Positions 1 through 9,120 of a stretch of 41,283 bases of DNA are shown in pieces. Position 1 is the first letter of the stretch, and every line of letters begins with the position of its first letter. The translations under genes and the position numbers were made by a program. A model generated the notes under the pieces. It saw nothing but the letters and a program-made list of their open reading frames with translations, was not told the DNA's origin and ran no database searches. Source of the stretch: Thaumasiovibrio sp043421945 (lineage in GTDB: Bacteria; Pseudomonadota; Gammaproteobacteria; Enterobacterales; Vibrionaceae); assembly GCA_043421945.1 (NCBI GenBank), contig JBHOGO010000037.1:1-41283 (forward strand), given 5' to 3'.

Positions 1-59
1 GCACTTTGACGTTCATCACGGATGACACTGAAATGCTCTTTAATGGCGTTGATTTTCAT
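1..59 (-). CDS. ISAs1-like transposase, N-terminal fragment cut by window edge
   Basis: Reading leftward from the ATG at 59, the frame stays open to the edge and gives MKINAIKEHFSVIRDERQS. A clear ribosome binding site GAGGAG sits 5 bases before the ATG. From memory, this opening (short lead, then HFSVI-x-D-x-RQ) is like the start of ISAs1-family DDE transposases of Vibrio. Only 19 residues are visible, so the family call is an inference and the intactness of the gene cannot be judged. It marks a mobile element at the left border of the rhamnose island. Confidence 0.45.
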   Translation of the reverse strand, partial: MKINAIKEHFSVIRDERQS

Positions 60-154
60 GGCTACTCCTCAAAAGAGAAGCATAAGATCACACTCAGCTT
101 AGTAGATCAAATTTGCGTTCAAATCGTCTGAAAAACGTTCATGATCTTGCCCTG
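1..154 (-). mobile_element. Left-edge insertion sequence, candidate terminus near 154
   Basis: The transposase start at 59 is preceded by about 95 bases that belong to no gene. The minus strand from 154 reads CAGGGCAAGATCAT, which looks like the terminal bases of an IS end. The matching inverted repeat would lie beyond the window, so the boundary is only a proposal. Bases 155-294 lie between this end and the regulator stop; I see no gene there. Confidence 0.3.
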
Positions 155-294
155 AGCCTTGATAGCTCATTGAATGAATCGATATGGTCGTGAAGCTATA
201 GGAAAGGATCATTTCTTGAACAATAAACCTATTTGAGAGTGTTGTTTTCTCTAAGTTACCACTGATGTAGATGATTATTTGGAGGAAACGTTAA

Positions 295-1110
295 CTACGA
301 CATGTTTCTATATTCGCTCGGCTTCCTCTTCATGATTTGTTTAAACTTTGTTGAGAAATAATTGCTATCCGAATATCCGACATCGAATGCAATATTGGTA
401 ATGCTTAAGTCGCTGTTTAGCAGTAACTGCATTGCATTTTTCGCTCGGATGAAATGTAGATAGTGATTAAAGCTCATTCCCGTCGCTTTCTTAAATTCTC
501 TGGCCAATACTCTGGTCGCAATATTGGCGTGTTCAGCAAGCTTTTCTATATTGAGTTGCTCTTTATAATGTTTGTTAATATACATAATGGCCGATGTAAC
601 CTTATCGTTCAACGACAGTGCGTTGGTATCGACGATACGGCCCCGCCACAATTCTACGATCAGCTGTTGAAATAACAGCTCAGACATTGCTCTTGATGCG
701 AGCGTATTGATATGTGACTCGTAATTTAGGCGCTCAATAATGTAGTGAACTCTAAACGCGGCTTCATCTTCAATAAACCAATCGATACTGCCACCGTTGG
801 TACAAGGTAAGTAATTTGTTAAGGGAATCGATGCTTGAATATTGTCACGAAGGAAAAGTACATTGCTTAGAAAAAGGTCGTTCACATTCTCGAATAGATG
901 ACGATCTTGCTGTGCGACAAAGCAAACATAGTTTTTACTAAGGCACATGGGGATATCATTCATGACATGAATACCACTACCTTTGGAAACAATAATGATC
1001 TCTTCAAAGGAATGATAATGCTCAGGAAAAACTTCTTGAGGGGCGCGGATCTCTGTCGTTATCGCACTGTTTGAGTTAAGGAAAAATTCGTTGGGTTTTA
1101 GGTGAATCAT
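295..1110 (-). CDS. AraC-family activator of the rhamnose operon (RhaS/RhaR-like)
   Basis: A 271-residue regulator with an N-terminal cupin-type sugar-sensing half (the HYHSFEEIIIVSKG segment) and a C-terminal pair of helix-turn-helix motifs. The first HTH is around LNIEKLAEHANIATRVLARE. The second contains the family hallmark ITNIAFDVGYSDSNYFSTKF, and the protein ends in KPSEYR. I chose the ATG at 1110 because AGGAGG (1117-1122) lies 6 bases ahead. An upstream TTG at 1113 would be only 3 bases from it. The gene is divergent from rhaB across a 240-base shared control region, the classic layout for an AraC activator responding to the substrate of its neighbours. L-rhamnose as effector is an inference from context. 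Confidence 0.85.
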   Translation of the reverse strand: MIHLKPNEFFLNSNSAITTEIRAPQEVFPEHYHSFEEIIIVSKGSGIHVMNDIPMCLSKNYVCFVAQQDRHLFENVNDLFLSNVLFLRDNIQASIPLTNYLPCTNGGSIDWFIEDEAAFRVHYIIERLNYESHINTLASRAMSELLFQQLIVELWRGRIVDTNALSLNDKVTSAIMYINKHYKEQLNIEKLAEHANIATRVLAREFKKATGMSFNHYLHFIRAKNAMQLLLNSDLSITNIAFDVGYSDSNYFSTKFKQIMKRKPSEYRNMS

Positions 1111-1350
1111 CAAGGTCCTCCTGAAACTTCAATAGATATGTGAGAGCAAATCACCATTTCACTCCAGCTCCATTTATACAAACAATAACAATGCATCATG
1201 TGTAATAAACTTCCTTGTGGCGTTTATGTGAATTGAGTGGTGCTAACCTTTGAAAAAAAGTCAAGAATTGTTATCTGCTGTACTTTTTTTAAAGGTGAAA
1301 TTATTCGCTTTCTTTAGACTAGATATCATCTACTAGAGAGGCATTCTGAA
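1111..1350. promoter_or_regulatory. Divergent control region between the AraC regulator and rhaB
   Basis: 240 AT-rich bases without a gene separate the two divergent genes, so promoters for both must lie here. TGTGA at 1139-1143 faces a TCAC at 1151-1154, resembling a CRP site, but the spacing is 7 rather than 6 bases, so it is a weak candidate. A second TGTGA half-site lies near 1225. I cannot identify the AraC operator, and no strong sigma-70 promoter is evident, as expected for an activator-dependent promoter. rhaB has GAGAGG at 1336-1341, nine bases before its ATG. Confidence 0.5.
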
Positions 1351-2796
1351 ATGAAAACCATAATCTCAATAGATATTGGATCGTCAAGTGGCCGAGTGAT
1401 GCTCGGTACCTACCAAGATTTTAATATTGAGATTAGTGAGCTTCATCGATTTGATAACGGACCAGTATTGCGCGAGAAACAAACTTGCTGGGACCTAGAC
1501 TACCTATTGATGGAAATTAAACACGGAATCTCAAAGGTTTTAAAGCAAGGTCAACACATTGACTGTATTGGGATTGATACATGGGGCGTCGACTTTGTTC
1601 TCCTCGATAAAGAAGGTCGTCGATTGGGTGAGGCCGTCTCTTATCGTGATGACCGTACACTCGACTTTATGGAAGCGGTTAACCAGGCGCTTGGTGAGCA
1701 GTTTATCTATAGCCGCACAGGGATCCAGTTCTTATCCTTTAACACACTTTACCAACTTGCAGCGCTAAAAAAACAGTCTCCATCATGGCTTGATCAAGTT
1801 GAGAACTTGTTGTTTATTCCTGACTATCTCGGGTATCAATTAACCGGTGTAAAAAACTGCGAGTATACCAACGCTACGACGTCACAAGTACTCAACTGTG
1901 CGACCAACCAATTCGATAGTGAGATACTGCAAGCTATTGATATTCCAGAGCAATGTTTTATGACGCCGACTATGCCAAACCGCGTCATTGGTCAATATAA
2001 AAGCGCAGAGCACAGTATTTCAGTGGCATCAATTGCCAGCCATGATACAGCTTCGGCTATATTGGCACTGCCAGTGGAAGGCGGTGACACGGTCTATATT
2101 AGCTCGGGCACTTGGTCACTTATGGGATTTGAAAGTCCTACCCCAATTAACACTTCGGTGGCGCAATCGCTCAACTTTACCAATGAAGGCGGCGCAGAGT
2201 CTCGTTACCGAGTCCTAAAAAACATTATGGGCTTATGGCTCATTCAGAATGTCCAAAAAGAGTTGGTGAAGTTTAGTTTTTCTGAGTTAGTGGACTTGGC
2301 TCAGCAAGCTGTACCGTTCCGCTCGTTGATTGCTCTAGACCATCCAAGTTTTCTTAATCCGACCTCAATGAAAGATGCAATTTGCACATTTTGTCATCAA
2401 ACCGATCAGCCTGTTCCCGAATCGGCAGGTGAGTTTGCGCGCTGTGTGTTCGAAAGCTTAGCTTTTCAATACCGAAAAACATGGTTAGAAATCGCCCAGA
2501 TTAAAGGCACTTCTAGTGAGCAAATTCATATCATTGGTGGGGGCATTCAAAACACTTTTTTAAATCAATTGTGTGCGGATGCGTGTGGGGTCACTGTTAA
2601 AACGGGGCCTATAGAAGCATCAGCCATTGGTAATATGTGTGGCCAATTGATCGCGCTCAATGCATTAACTGGAGTTAAGCAAGCCAGAGAAGTCATTGCT
2701 CACTCCTTTCCTATTCAATCGTACCAACCGCAACAGACCGCTCACTTTTTAGAACACTGGGACGAGTTTACTCGGATCAGCCAGGTTCATCTATAA
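1351..2796 (+). CDS. rhaB: L-rhamnulokinase
   Basis: A 481-residue FGGY-family carbohydrate kinase that phosphorylates L-rhamnulose at C1 with ATP in the cytoplasm. The N-terminal phosphate-binding strand SIDIGSSSGRVMLG, the substrate-side GIDTWGVDFVLLD, the SSGTWSLMGFE segment and the adenosine-binding IIGGGIQNTFLNQL near the C terminus are all present in family order. The length is close to that of E. coli RhaB (489). It is the first gene of the operon; rhaA follows after 9 bases. The order rhaB-rhaA matches the enteric locus even though the transporter does not. Confidence 0.95.
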   Translation: MKTIISIDIGSSSGRVMLGTYQDFNIEISELHRFDNGPVLREKQTCWDLDYLLMEIKHGISKVLKQGQHIDCIGIDTWGVDFVLLDKEGRRLGEAVSYRDDRTLDFMEAVNQALGEQFIYSRTGIQFLSFNTLYQLAALKKQSPSWLDQVENLLFIPDYLGYQLTGVKNCEYTNATTSQVLNCATNQFDSEILQAIDIPEQCFMTPTMPNRVIGQYKSAEHSISVASIASHDTASAILALPVEGGDTVYISSGTWSLMGFESPTPINTSVAQSLNFTNEGGAESRYRVLKNIMGLWLIQNVQKELVKFSFSELVDLAQQAVPFRSLIALDHPSFLNPTSMKDAICTFCHQTDQPVPESAGEFARCVFESLAFQYRKTWLEIAQIKGTSSEQIHIIGGGIQNTFLNQLCADACGVTVKTGPIEASAIGNMCGQLIALNALTGVKQAREVIAHSFPIQSYQPQQTAHFLEHWDEFTRISQVHL

Positions 2797-2805
2797 GGGA
2801 ATACG

Positions 2806-4068
2806 ATGATTAACACAGATCGAATTAAAGCGAACTATCAAAATGCTAAAGCTCAGTTTTCTGAACTCGGTATCAGTACAGAAGATGTGTTAAAGCGCCT
2901 AAATAACATTCCAATATCTATGCATTGTTGGCAAGGGGACGATGTGTCCGGCTTTGAAGATCCAGACGGGCAACTAACGGGCGGAATCCAAACTACCGGT
3001 AACCATCCAGGAAAAGCAACAACGCCAGCTCAATTACGTGCTGACATTGATTATGCAATGAGCCTGATCCCAGGGACATTGCGACTTAACCTTCATGCCA
3101 TTTATCTAGAGAGTGACACACCAGTTGAACGTGATCAGATAAAACCAGCACATTTTGAAAATTGGGTTAAGTGGGCAAAAGAGAGTCAGGTCGGTTTGGA
3201 CTTCAATCCTTCGTGTTTTTCGCACCCATTGAGTGCTGAAAACATGACCCTCACGCATCCCGATCCTAAGATTCGGGAGTTCTGGGTCAATCACTGTATC
3301 GCGAGTCGTAAAGTGTCGGAGTACTTTGGTAAGGCGCTAGGGACCCCTTCAGTAATGAACATTTGGATCCCGGATGGCTATAAGGATATCCCAGCAGACC
3401 GACTTGGACCTAGACAGAGACTGGTTGAATCGCTCGATAAGATTATCGAAGAGCCTATCTCTAAAGAGCACCATAAAGACGCTGTTGAATCAAAACTGTT
3501 TGGCATTGGTACAGAAGCTTATACCGCTGGATCAAATGAATTCTATCTTGGGTATGCATCCACTCGCGATGTCATGCTGTGTCTTGATGCTGGTCACTTC
3601 CACCCAACAGAAGTGATTTCCGACAAGATTTCATCGGCTTCTCTATACGTTGATGAAATGCTACTGCACGTCAGCAGACCAATTCGATGGGACAGTGATC
3701 ACGTGGTGATGCTTGACGATGAGACTCAAGCAATAGCCAACGAAATTATTCGTCACGACCTCCTAGAGCGAGTCAATATTGGCTTGGATTTCTTTGATGC
3801 CTCAATTAACCGCATTGCTGCATGGGCTATCGGTACAAGGAACATGCGTAAAGCTCTACTTCGAGCACTGCTCGAGCCTAGTGACCAGCTTAAGCAATAT
3901 GAATTAGATGGCGATTACACCAGTCGCTTAGCACTTTTAGAAGAGACTAAATCACTTCCGTGGTCTGCGGTATGGGATTACTACTGCATGGAGCAAGATG
4001 TTCCGGTAGGTCTATCGTGGCTGAGCCAAGTGAAAAGTTATGAGGAGGAAGTGTTACTGCAACGATAA
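2806..4068 (+). CDS. rhaA: L-rhamnose isomerase
   Basis: A 420-residue enzyme converting L-rhamnose to L-rhamnulose, almost identical in length to E. coli RhaA (419). The N-terminal part carries SMHCWQGDDVSGFE, highly characteristic of RhaA. The metal site of the TIM barrel is visible as CLDAGHFHPTE (histidine ligand) and RPIRWDSDHVV (the paired aspartates). It follows rhaB by 9 bases and is probably co-translated with it. The 86 bases after it carry no obvious terminator, so the transporter genes are likely on the same transcript. Confidence 0.96.
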   Translation: MINTDRIKANYQNAKAQFSELGISTEDVLKRLNNIPISMHCWQGDDVSGFEDPDGQLTGGIQTTGNHPGKATTPAQLRADIDYAMSLIPGTLRLNLHAIYLESDTPVERDQIKPAHFENWVKWAKESQVGLDFNPSCFSHPLSAENMTLTHPDPKIREFWVNHCIASRKVSEYFGKALGTPSVMNIWIPDGYKDIPADRLGPRQRLVESLDKIIEEPISKEHHKDAVESKLFGIGTEAYTAGSNEFYLGYASTRDVMLCLDAGHFHPTEVISDKISSASLYVDEMLLHVSRPIRWDSDHVVMLDDETQAIANEIIRHDLLERVNIGLDFFDASINRIAAWAIGTRNMRKALLRALLEPSDQLKQYELDGDYTSRLALLEETKSLPWSAVWDYYCMEQDVPVGLSWLSQVKSYEEEVLLQR

Positions 4069-4154
4069 CGAACAATATGACGAGTTTAAAAATAAAAAGT
4101 CATAAAGCCGTCATTTCTAATAAAACGTGAACCTACCCCAAAATGGAGTTTTAC

Positions 4155-5153
4155 ATGAATATCAAACATATCCTACACACAGCAATTTTGACCAGTGGTC
4201 TACTGGCATCAGGCATGAGCGCTGCAGAAGATTTTCGTATTGGTCTTGTCGTAAAAGCACAAGGTATTGGCTTTTTTGAGGCGGCTTACGAGGGAGCAAA
4301 ACAAGCGTCTTCTGAACTCGATGATTCACTAGAAATAATCTACACCGGACCTGTAACTCCGACGGCCGAAGGCCAAATAGAAATTGTTAACTCGCTAATC
4401 GCTCAACGCGTGGATGCGATTGCTATTTCGGCTAACGATACTGATGCACTTGTTCCTATCTTGAAGAAGGCTCAGCAGCGCGGTATTAAAGTCGTATCGT
4501 TTGATTCTGGTGTTGCTGCACCAGGCAGACAAGTTCACTTGAACCCATCAAGTAACGAGTTGATTGGTAAAATGAACCTTGACCTCGCTGCTGAAGCTGT
4601 TGCAGCAACTAACAGTGAGCAAGGTGATATCGCTATTCTCAGTGCTACACCAACCGCCACCAACCAGAATATCTGGATTGAAGAAATGAAAAAGGCGCTG
4701 CCTAACTACCCTCAGCTAAACCTTGTGGCGACAGTTTATGGTGACGATTTGGCCGATAAAAGTTATCGCGAAACAGTGGGGCTAATTAAGACTTACCCAA
4801 ATCTTAAGGCGATTGTAGCTCCAACTACTGTGGGTATTTTAGCGGCAGCACAGGCTGTGACGGATGCAGGGAAAGTGGGCGAAATCTATGTTACTGGGCT
4901 AGGTCTACCTTCTGAGCTTGCTGGCCATGTCCACTCGGGTGCAGTTAAGAGCTTTGCTATCTGGAATCCTATCGATCTTGGATACGCAGCAACCATGATT
5001 TCGTACAACCTTATCAAAGACAATGCGAATAGCAGTGAAGTTGAGATGGGTCGTATGGGTATGGCGGAATTAGATACTGACGGAAACGCGGCAATGGCAT
5101 CACCTTTTGTCTACAACAAAATCAATGTTGATAAATTCGCGAAAATTTTCTAA
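4155..5153 (+). CDS. rhaS: Rhamnose ABC transporter, periplasmic binding protein
   Basis: A 332-residue periplasmic sugar-binding protein of the RbsB/RhaS type (peripla_BP_4). The signal peptide is clear: MNIKHIL, a hydrophobic stretch, then a likely cut in GMSA|AEDF. The mature part begins FRIGLVVKAQGIGFFEAAYEG, the first strand and sugar-contacting loop of the fold. I start at 4155 because GGAG (4145-4148) is six bases ahead; the in-frame ATG at 4143 overlaps that site and would put four unneeded residues before the signal peptide. Its place between rhaA and the ATPase and permeases gives the rhamnose assignment. The symbol follows the rhizobial rhaSTPQ naming, not the enteric regulator RhaS. 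Confidence 0.9.
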   Translation: MNIKHILHTAILTSGLLASGMSAAEDFRIGLVVKAQGIGFFEAAYEGAKQASSELDDSLEIIYTGPVTPTAEGQIEIVNSLIAQRVDAIAISANDTDALVPILKKAQQRGIKVVSFDSGVAAPGRQVHLNPSSNELIGKMNLDLAAEAVAATNSEQGDIAILSATPTATNQNIWIEEMKKALPNYPQLNLVATVYGDDLADKSYRETVGLIKTYPNLKAIVAPTTVGILAAAQAVTDAGKVGEIYVTGLGLPSELAGHVHSGAVKSFAIWNPIDLGYAATMISYNLIKDNANSSEVEMGRMGMAELDTDGNAAMASPFVYNKINVDKFAKIF

Positions 5154-5245
5154 TCAACGATAGGTAAGAAAGGATAGGCTGAACATTGTTGGCTTAATGG
5201 TACGCAATGGACGTTCAGTCTATGCCTTTCGATAAGGGCATAACC

Positions 5246-6751
5246 ATGTCAGAAGTAAAACCAATCTTTTCCCTTAGAAATATTAGTAAGCATTTTCCCG
5301 GTGTGAAAGCTTTGGATAAAGTGCAATTGGATTTGTACTCAGGTCAAGTGACCGCGCTGGTTGGTGAAAATGGCGCCGGAAAATCGACTCTGGTAAAGGT
5401 CATGACTGGGATCCATCAACCAACCTTTGGAAAGCTTATCTTAGACGACCAAGAAGTGGTTTTAGATACTCCGGATGATGCTAGAAAGTTCGGCATTACT
5501 GCCATACATCAGGAAACCGTGCTGTTTGATGAGCTGAGTGTTGCAGAGAATATTTTTGCTGGTCATTACATCAAATTTCCATCGGGTCGTTTGGACTGGA
5601 AAAGTATGTATAAAGAGTCCACCCGTATTTTAAAAGAGATCGATGCCCCCCTTGATCCTCAAAAACTACTAAAAGAATTAAGTATTGGGCAAAGGCATAT
5701 GGTAGCGATTGCGCGCGCACTGTCATTTGATGCCAATGTGGTCATATTGGACGAGCCTACCGCTGCATTATCCCACAGAGAAATTGAAGATTTTTATGGC
5801 ATTGTTCGCCGACTGCAGCAAAAAGGCTGCGCGATCATGTTTATTAGCCACAAATTTGATGAGATCTACGCAATAGCGGACCGATTTACTGTCTTCAGAG
5901 ACGGATGCTATGTCGACAGTGGCCTGATTAAAGAGGTTGATGAGTCCGATTTAGTGTCGATGATGGTTGGACGCAGTATTGATAATGCTTATCCCAAAGT
6001 TGACGTTGAGATTGGCAAGAAAGTTATTGAGGTCGAGCGCTTCAGTCACCCGACTGAATTTGATGATATTAGTTTTAACCTGCATCAAGGCGAGATTTTG
6101 GGCTTCTACGGGCTAGTGGGAGCAGGTCGAACCGAATTAATGAAGTCACTGTTCGGCGTCTCCAATAACAGTTTAGGCAGCATCAAAATTGAAGGTAAAA
6201 CCACCACAATTAAGTCGCCAAGCGATGCAATAAAAGCCGGCATTGTGTACGTACCAGAAGAAAGGCAAAGCCAAGGTGCTGTCCTCGAATTCCCGATTTT
6301 CCAAAATATTGGATTGCCTCAACTCGATAAGATTAACAGCAACGGTTTTCTAGACGATGAAAAAGAGTACTCACTCGCCGAAAAATACGCTGAACGCCTC
6401 AATGTCAAAGCCCCTAACTGGTATGAAAAAGTAGAAAACTTGTCTGGGGGTAATCAGCAGAAAGTGGTGATCAGCAAGTGGCTGGCTACCAAACCCAAAA
6501 TCATCATCCTGGATGAGCCGACCAAAGGTATTGATATCGGTTCGAAAGCAGCTGTCCATGAGTTTATGTCAGAGCTTACAGGAGCGGGGCTTGCCGTGAT
6601 CATGGTGTCATCTGAGCTTCCTGAAGTTATGGGCATGGCGGATCGCATCATTGTTATGCGCGAAGGGTTGATGGTGAAAGAGTTTGAACGTGAGCAGTTT
6701 ACCGCTGAGAAACTGGTCAGTGCTGCTACTGGCGTATTGGGAGGGATGTAA
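5246..6751 (+). CDS. rhaT: Rhamnose ABC transporter, tandem ATPase
   Basis: A 501-residue protein with two fused ABC domains, as in RbsA-type sugar importers. The first half has Walker A GENGAGKST (about 40-48), signature LSIGQRHMVAIARAL and Walker B VVILDEPTAAL. The second has the usual degenerate Walker A GLVGAGRTE, a good signature LSGGNQQKVVISKWL and Walker B IIILDEPTKGID. The start at 5246 (MSEVKP) is preferred because AAGGG at 5234-5238 is seven bases ahead. The ATG at 5207 has no visible site and would add 13 residues. The stop overlaps the next ATG by one base, indicating translational coupling to the permease. Confidence 0.93.
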   Translation: MSEVKPIFSLRNISKHFPGVKALDKVQLDLYSGQVTALVGENGAGKSTLVKVMTGIHQPTFGKLILDDQEVVLDTPDDARKFGITAIHQETVLFDELSVAENIFAGHYIKFPSGRLDWKSMYKESTRILKEIDAPLDPQKLLKELSIGQRHMVAIARALSFDANVVILDEPTAALSHREIEDFYGIVRRLQQKGCAIMFISHKFDEIYAIADRFTVFRDGCYVDSGLIKEVDESDLVSMMVGRSIDNAYPKVDVEIGKKVIEVERFSHPTEFDDISFNLHQGEILGFYGLVGAGRTELMKSLFGVSNNSLGSIKIEGKTTTIKSPSDAIKAGIVYVPEERQSQGAVLEFPIFQNIGLPQLDKINSNGFLDDEKEYSLAEKYAERLNVKAPNWYEKVENLSGGNQQKVVISKWLATKPKIIILDEPTKGIDIGSKAAVHEFMSELTGAGLAVIMVSSELPEVMGMADRIIVMREGLMVKEFEREQFTAEKLVSAATGVLGGM

Positions 6752-7734
6752 TGAAAAATCTAATCAAGTACAGAGAAACACAGTTAGCGGGCGTGCTCGT
6801 TATACTGTTGGTCGCCATCGGATTTATTATCCCCGAGTTCTTGCAGTTCAATAACTTATTTAGTGTGTATAACGACACGTCCATCTTAATCATCTTGGCG
6901 CTTGGACAAATGCTTGTCATCGTGACACGTTGTATCGACTTGTCGGTAGCCGCCAATGTCGCTCTAACCGGCATGGTGGTCGCTACCATTAATAGCCTTT
7001 ATCCAGACTTCCCCGTACCCGTCATCATCTTAATTGGTGCTGCGCTCGGAACGGTTTTGGGAATGATCAATGGTTTGCTGGTATGGAAAATGGGTATACC
7101 TGCGATTGTGGTGACGTTAGGCACAATGAGTATTTATCGCGGCACAGTGTTCCTTATTAGTAAAGGCGCGTGGATCAATGCTCACCAAATGAGTGAAGCC
7201 TTTATCCAGATCCCTAGAACCGAATTGTTGGGGCTGCCGCTGCTCGGATGGTCATCGATACTCGCCATCGTCGGCATGTATTACTTCACCAAACATCGTC
7301 AACTTGGCCGTAAGATTTATGCGGCCGGTAATAGCCCAACAGCGGCTTACTACATTGGTGTTGATGTAGGTAAGAAGCAGTTTGTTGCCTTTACCTTGTC
7401 GGGCCTGTTTGCGGGTATTGCGAGTTATTTATGGATTTCTCGTTACGCAGTGGCTTACGTCGATATTGCCAATGGATTTGAACTTCAAGTCATTGCGGCG
7501 TGCGTTATTGGCGGCGTTAGCATTGCGGGTGGTACAGGCACCGTTGTTGGTTGCGTCTTAGGAGCCCTGTTCCTTGGGATCATCAATAATGCTTTACCTG
7601 TCATCGGTGTCTCACCGTTTTGGCAAATGGCCATTTCAGGTTTTGTCATTATCGTTGCTGTGGTCGCGAACTCACGTTCAGAGCGTAATCTCGGTCGAAT
7701 TATTTTAAGAAAAGCAGTGCAAAACGCTTCTTAA
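6751..7734 (+). CDS. rhaP: Rhamnose ABC transporter permease 1
   Basis: A 327-residue, strongly hydrophobic RbsC-type permease (BPD_transp_2) with around ten predicted membrane spans. The motifs TRCIDLSVAANVALTGMV, GIPAIVVTLGTMSIYRG, YAAGNSPTAAYYIGVDV and VIGGVSIAGGTGTVVGCVLG are the typical conserved landmarks of this family. It begins in the stop codon of the ATPase gene (TAATG). Two different permeases follow each other, which suggests a heterodimeric channel as in the RhaSTPQ importer. Confidence 0.92.
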   Translation: MKNLIKYRETQLAGVLVILLVAIGFIIPEFLQFNNLFSVYNDTSILIILALGQMLVIVTRCIDLSVAANVALTGMVVATINSLYPDFPVPVIILIGAALGTVLGMINGLLVWKMGIPAIVVTLGTMSIYRGTVFLISKGAWINAHQMSEAFIQIPRTELLGLPLLGWSSILAIVGMYYFTKHRQLGRKIYAAGNSPTAAYYIGVDVGKKQFVAFTLSGLFAGIASYLWISRYAVAYVDIANGFELQVIAACVIGGVSIAGGTGTVVGCVLGALFLGIINNALPVIGVSPFWQMAISGFVIIVAVVANSRSERNLGRIILRKAVQNAS

Positions 7735-7752
7735 AAATTGAGGACGACAAAA

Positions 7753-8760
7753 ATGGAAGATCTAAAAAGTAATACTTTTGGTGGGAATTTGAAGCTAAAC
7801 AAAAGCGTCCCAAATTGGTTGTTCACATGGGAGTCATTTTTACTGCTAATGGCTGTTTTGGTGTTCATTTTAAACAGTTTTGCATCCCCATATTTTCTTA
7901 ACGCTTGGTCACTATCGGATGCGACATTCAACTTTTCCGAGAAGGCCATAATCGCATTGCCGTTAGCAATGGTCATCATTGTGCGTGAAATTGATATTTC
8001 GGTGGCTTCAATTATTGCGCTGAGCTCTACGGCAATGGGATTTGCGGCTCAAACGGGGTCGGGTGTATTTGCCATCTGCATGGTGGGAATGACGGTCGGT
8101 TGCTTATGTGGTTTGTTCAACGGTTTATTAGTGACTCGCCTTAATATCCCTTCGATTGTTGTCACCATTGGGACCATGAGTCTATTTAGAGGGATAACCT
8201 ACATCCTCTTAGGCGATCAGGCGCTTAAAAACTACCCAGAATCTTTTGCCTTTTTTGGCCAAGGTTACGTCTTTTGGTTATTTGGGTTTGAGTTTGTCAG
8301 CTTCTTGGTTTTGGCAGTGGTGTTCTACGTACTTTTACAAAAAACCAACTTTGGACGCAGAACCTATGCCATTGGCAATAATCCTACTGCGGCTTATTAC
8401 TCTGGGATTAATGTGGCTCGGCATAAATTGATCTTGTTCACCTTAGTTGGACTGTTTTGCGGGATAGCGTCAATCATGCTTACCTCTCGACTCGGCAGTA
8501 CCCGGCCTACCATCGCCTTAGGTTGGGAACTAAACATTATTACCATGGTTGTGCTAGGTGGCGTCAGTATTCTTGGCGGCTCAGGCACCATTATTGGGGT
8601 GGTGATTGCTGTCTTTCTTATGGGGCTAGTGACAGTAGGACTTGGCTTACTAAACGTGCCTGGCATTGTGATGTCGATAATTATTGGCCTGATGCTCATT
8701 AGTGTTATCGCACTGCCAAAAATCTTTTCGATGGTCAAAAACAGAGAAAGAAAGGACTAA
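7753..8760 (+). CDS. rhaQ: Rhamnose ABC transporter permease 2
   Basis: A 335-residue paralogue of the preceding permease with the same landmarks: VREIDISVASIIALSS, NIPSIVVTIGTMSLFRG, YAIGNNPTAAYYSGINV and VLGGVSILGGSGTIIGVV. The start at 7753 is chosen because GAGGA (7740-7744) lies eight bases ahead. A TTG at 7738 overlaps that site and is unlikely. It sits 18 bases after the first permease and 2 bases before rhaM, so the transporter and mutarotase are made together. Confidence 0.92.
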   Translation: MEDLKSNTFGGNLKLNKSVPNWLFTWESFLLLMAVLVFILNSFASPYFLNAWSLSDATFNFSEKAIIALPLAMVIIVREIDISVASIIALSSTAMGFAAQTGSGVFAICMVGMTVGCLCGLFNGLLVTRLNIPSIVVTIGTMSLFRGITYILLGDQALKNYPESFAFFGQGYVFWLFGFEFVSFLVLAVVFYVLLQKTNFGRRTYAIGNNPTAAYYSGINVARHKLILFTLVGLFCGIASIMLTSRLGSTRPTIALGWELNIITMVVLGGVSILGGSGTIIGVVIAVFLMGLVTVGLGLLNVPGIVMSIIIGLMLISVIALPKIFSMVKNRERKD

Positions 8761-8762
8761 GT

Positions 8763-9089
8763 ATGTCAAATCCTTTAATTCGAAAAGCTTTCGTAATGAG
8801 CCTTCATGAAGGCTGTCATAGCGAATACCAGAAAAGACATGATGAGATTTGGCCAGAGTTGGTGGACGTATTAAAGCATGCGGGTGCCCAGCGGTATTCA
8901 ATCTTTATGTTACCCAATAACAGTATGTTATTTGCGTATGTAGAAATTCAAGACCAAGCAGCCTGGGATGCGGTGGCTAATACCGATGTTTGCAAAAGAT
9001 GGTGGTCATATATGAAAGATATTATGGAAACCAATCACGATAATTCTCCAGTTTCATCAGAGTTGACTAGTGCGTTTTTTATGGAATAA
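8763..9089 (+). CDS. rhaM: L-rhamnose mutarotase
   Basis: A 108-residue enzyme interconverting alpha and beta anomers of L-rhamnose, which speeds delivery of the form used by the isomerase. It aligns along its whole length with my memory of E. coli RhaM (104 residues): IRKAFVMSLHEG, then EYQKRHDEIWPEL with the catalytic histidine (H26 here, H22 in E. coli), WDAVANTDVCKRWWSYMKD, and DNSPVSSELTSAFFME at the end. AAAGGA lies just ahead of the ATG. The gene sits between the permease and the aldolase. Confidence 0.96.
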   Translation: MSNPLIRKAFVMSLHEGCHSEYQKRHDEIWPELVDVLKHAGAQRYSIFMLPNNSMLFAYVEIQDQAAWDAVANTDVCKRWWSYMKDIMETNHDNSPVSSELTSAFFME

Positions 9090-9120
9090 ACCGCACAATC
9101 TAAAACATATAGGAATCGAT

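Noticed and set aside
1139..1154. CRP site in the rhamnose control region
   Set aside because: TGTGA and TCAC halves are separated by seven bases instead of six and the second half is imperfect, so it is kept only as a remark.
9070..9120. Extended start for rhaD
   Set aside because: TTG inside rhaM without a ribosome site; the ATG at 9121 gives the exact family length.
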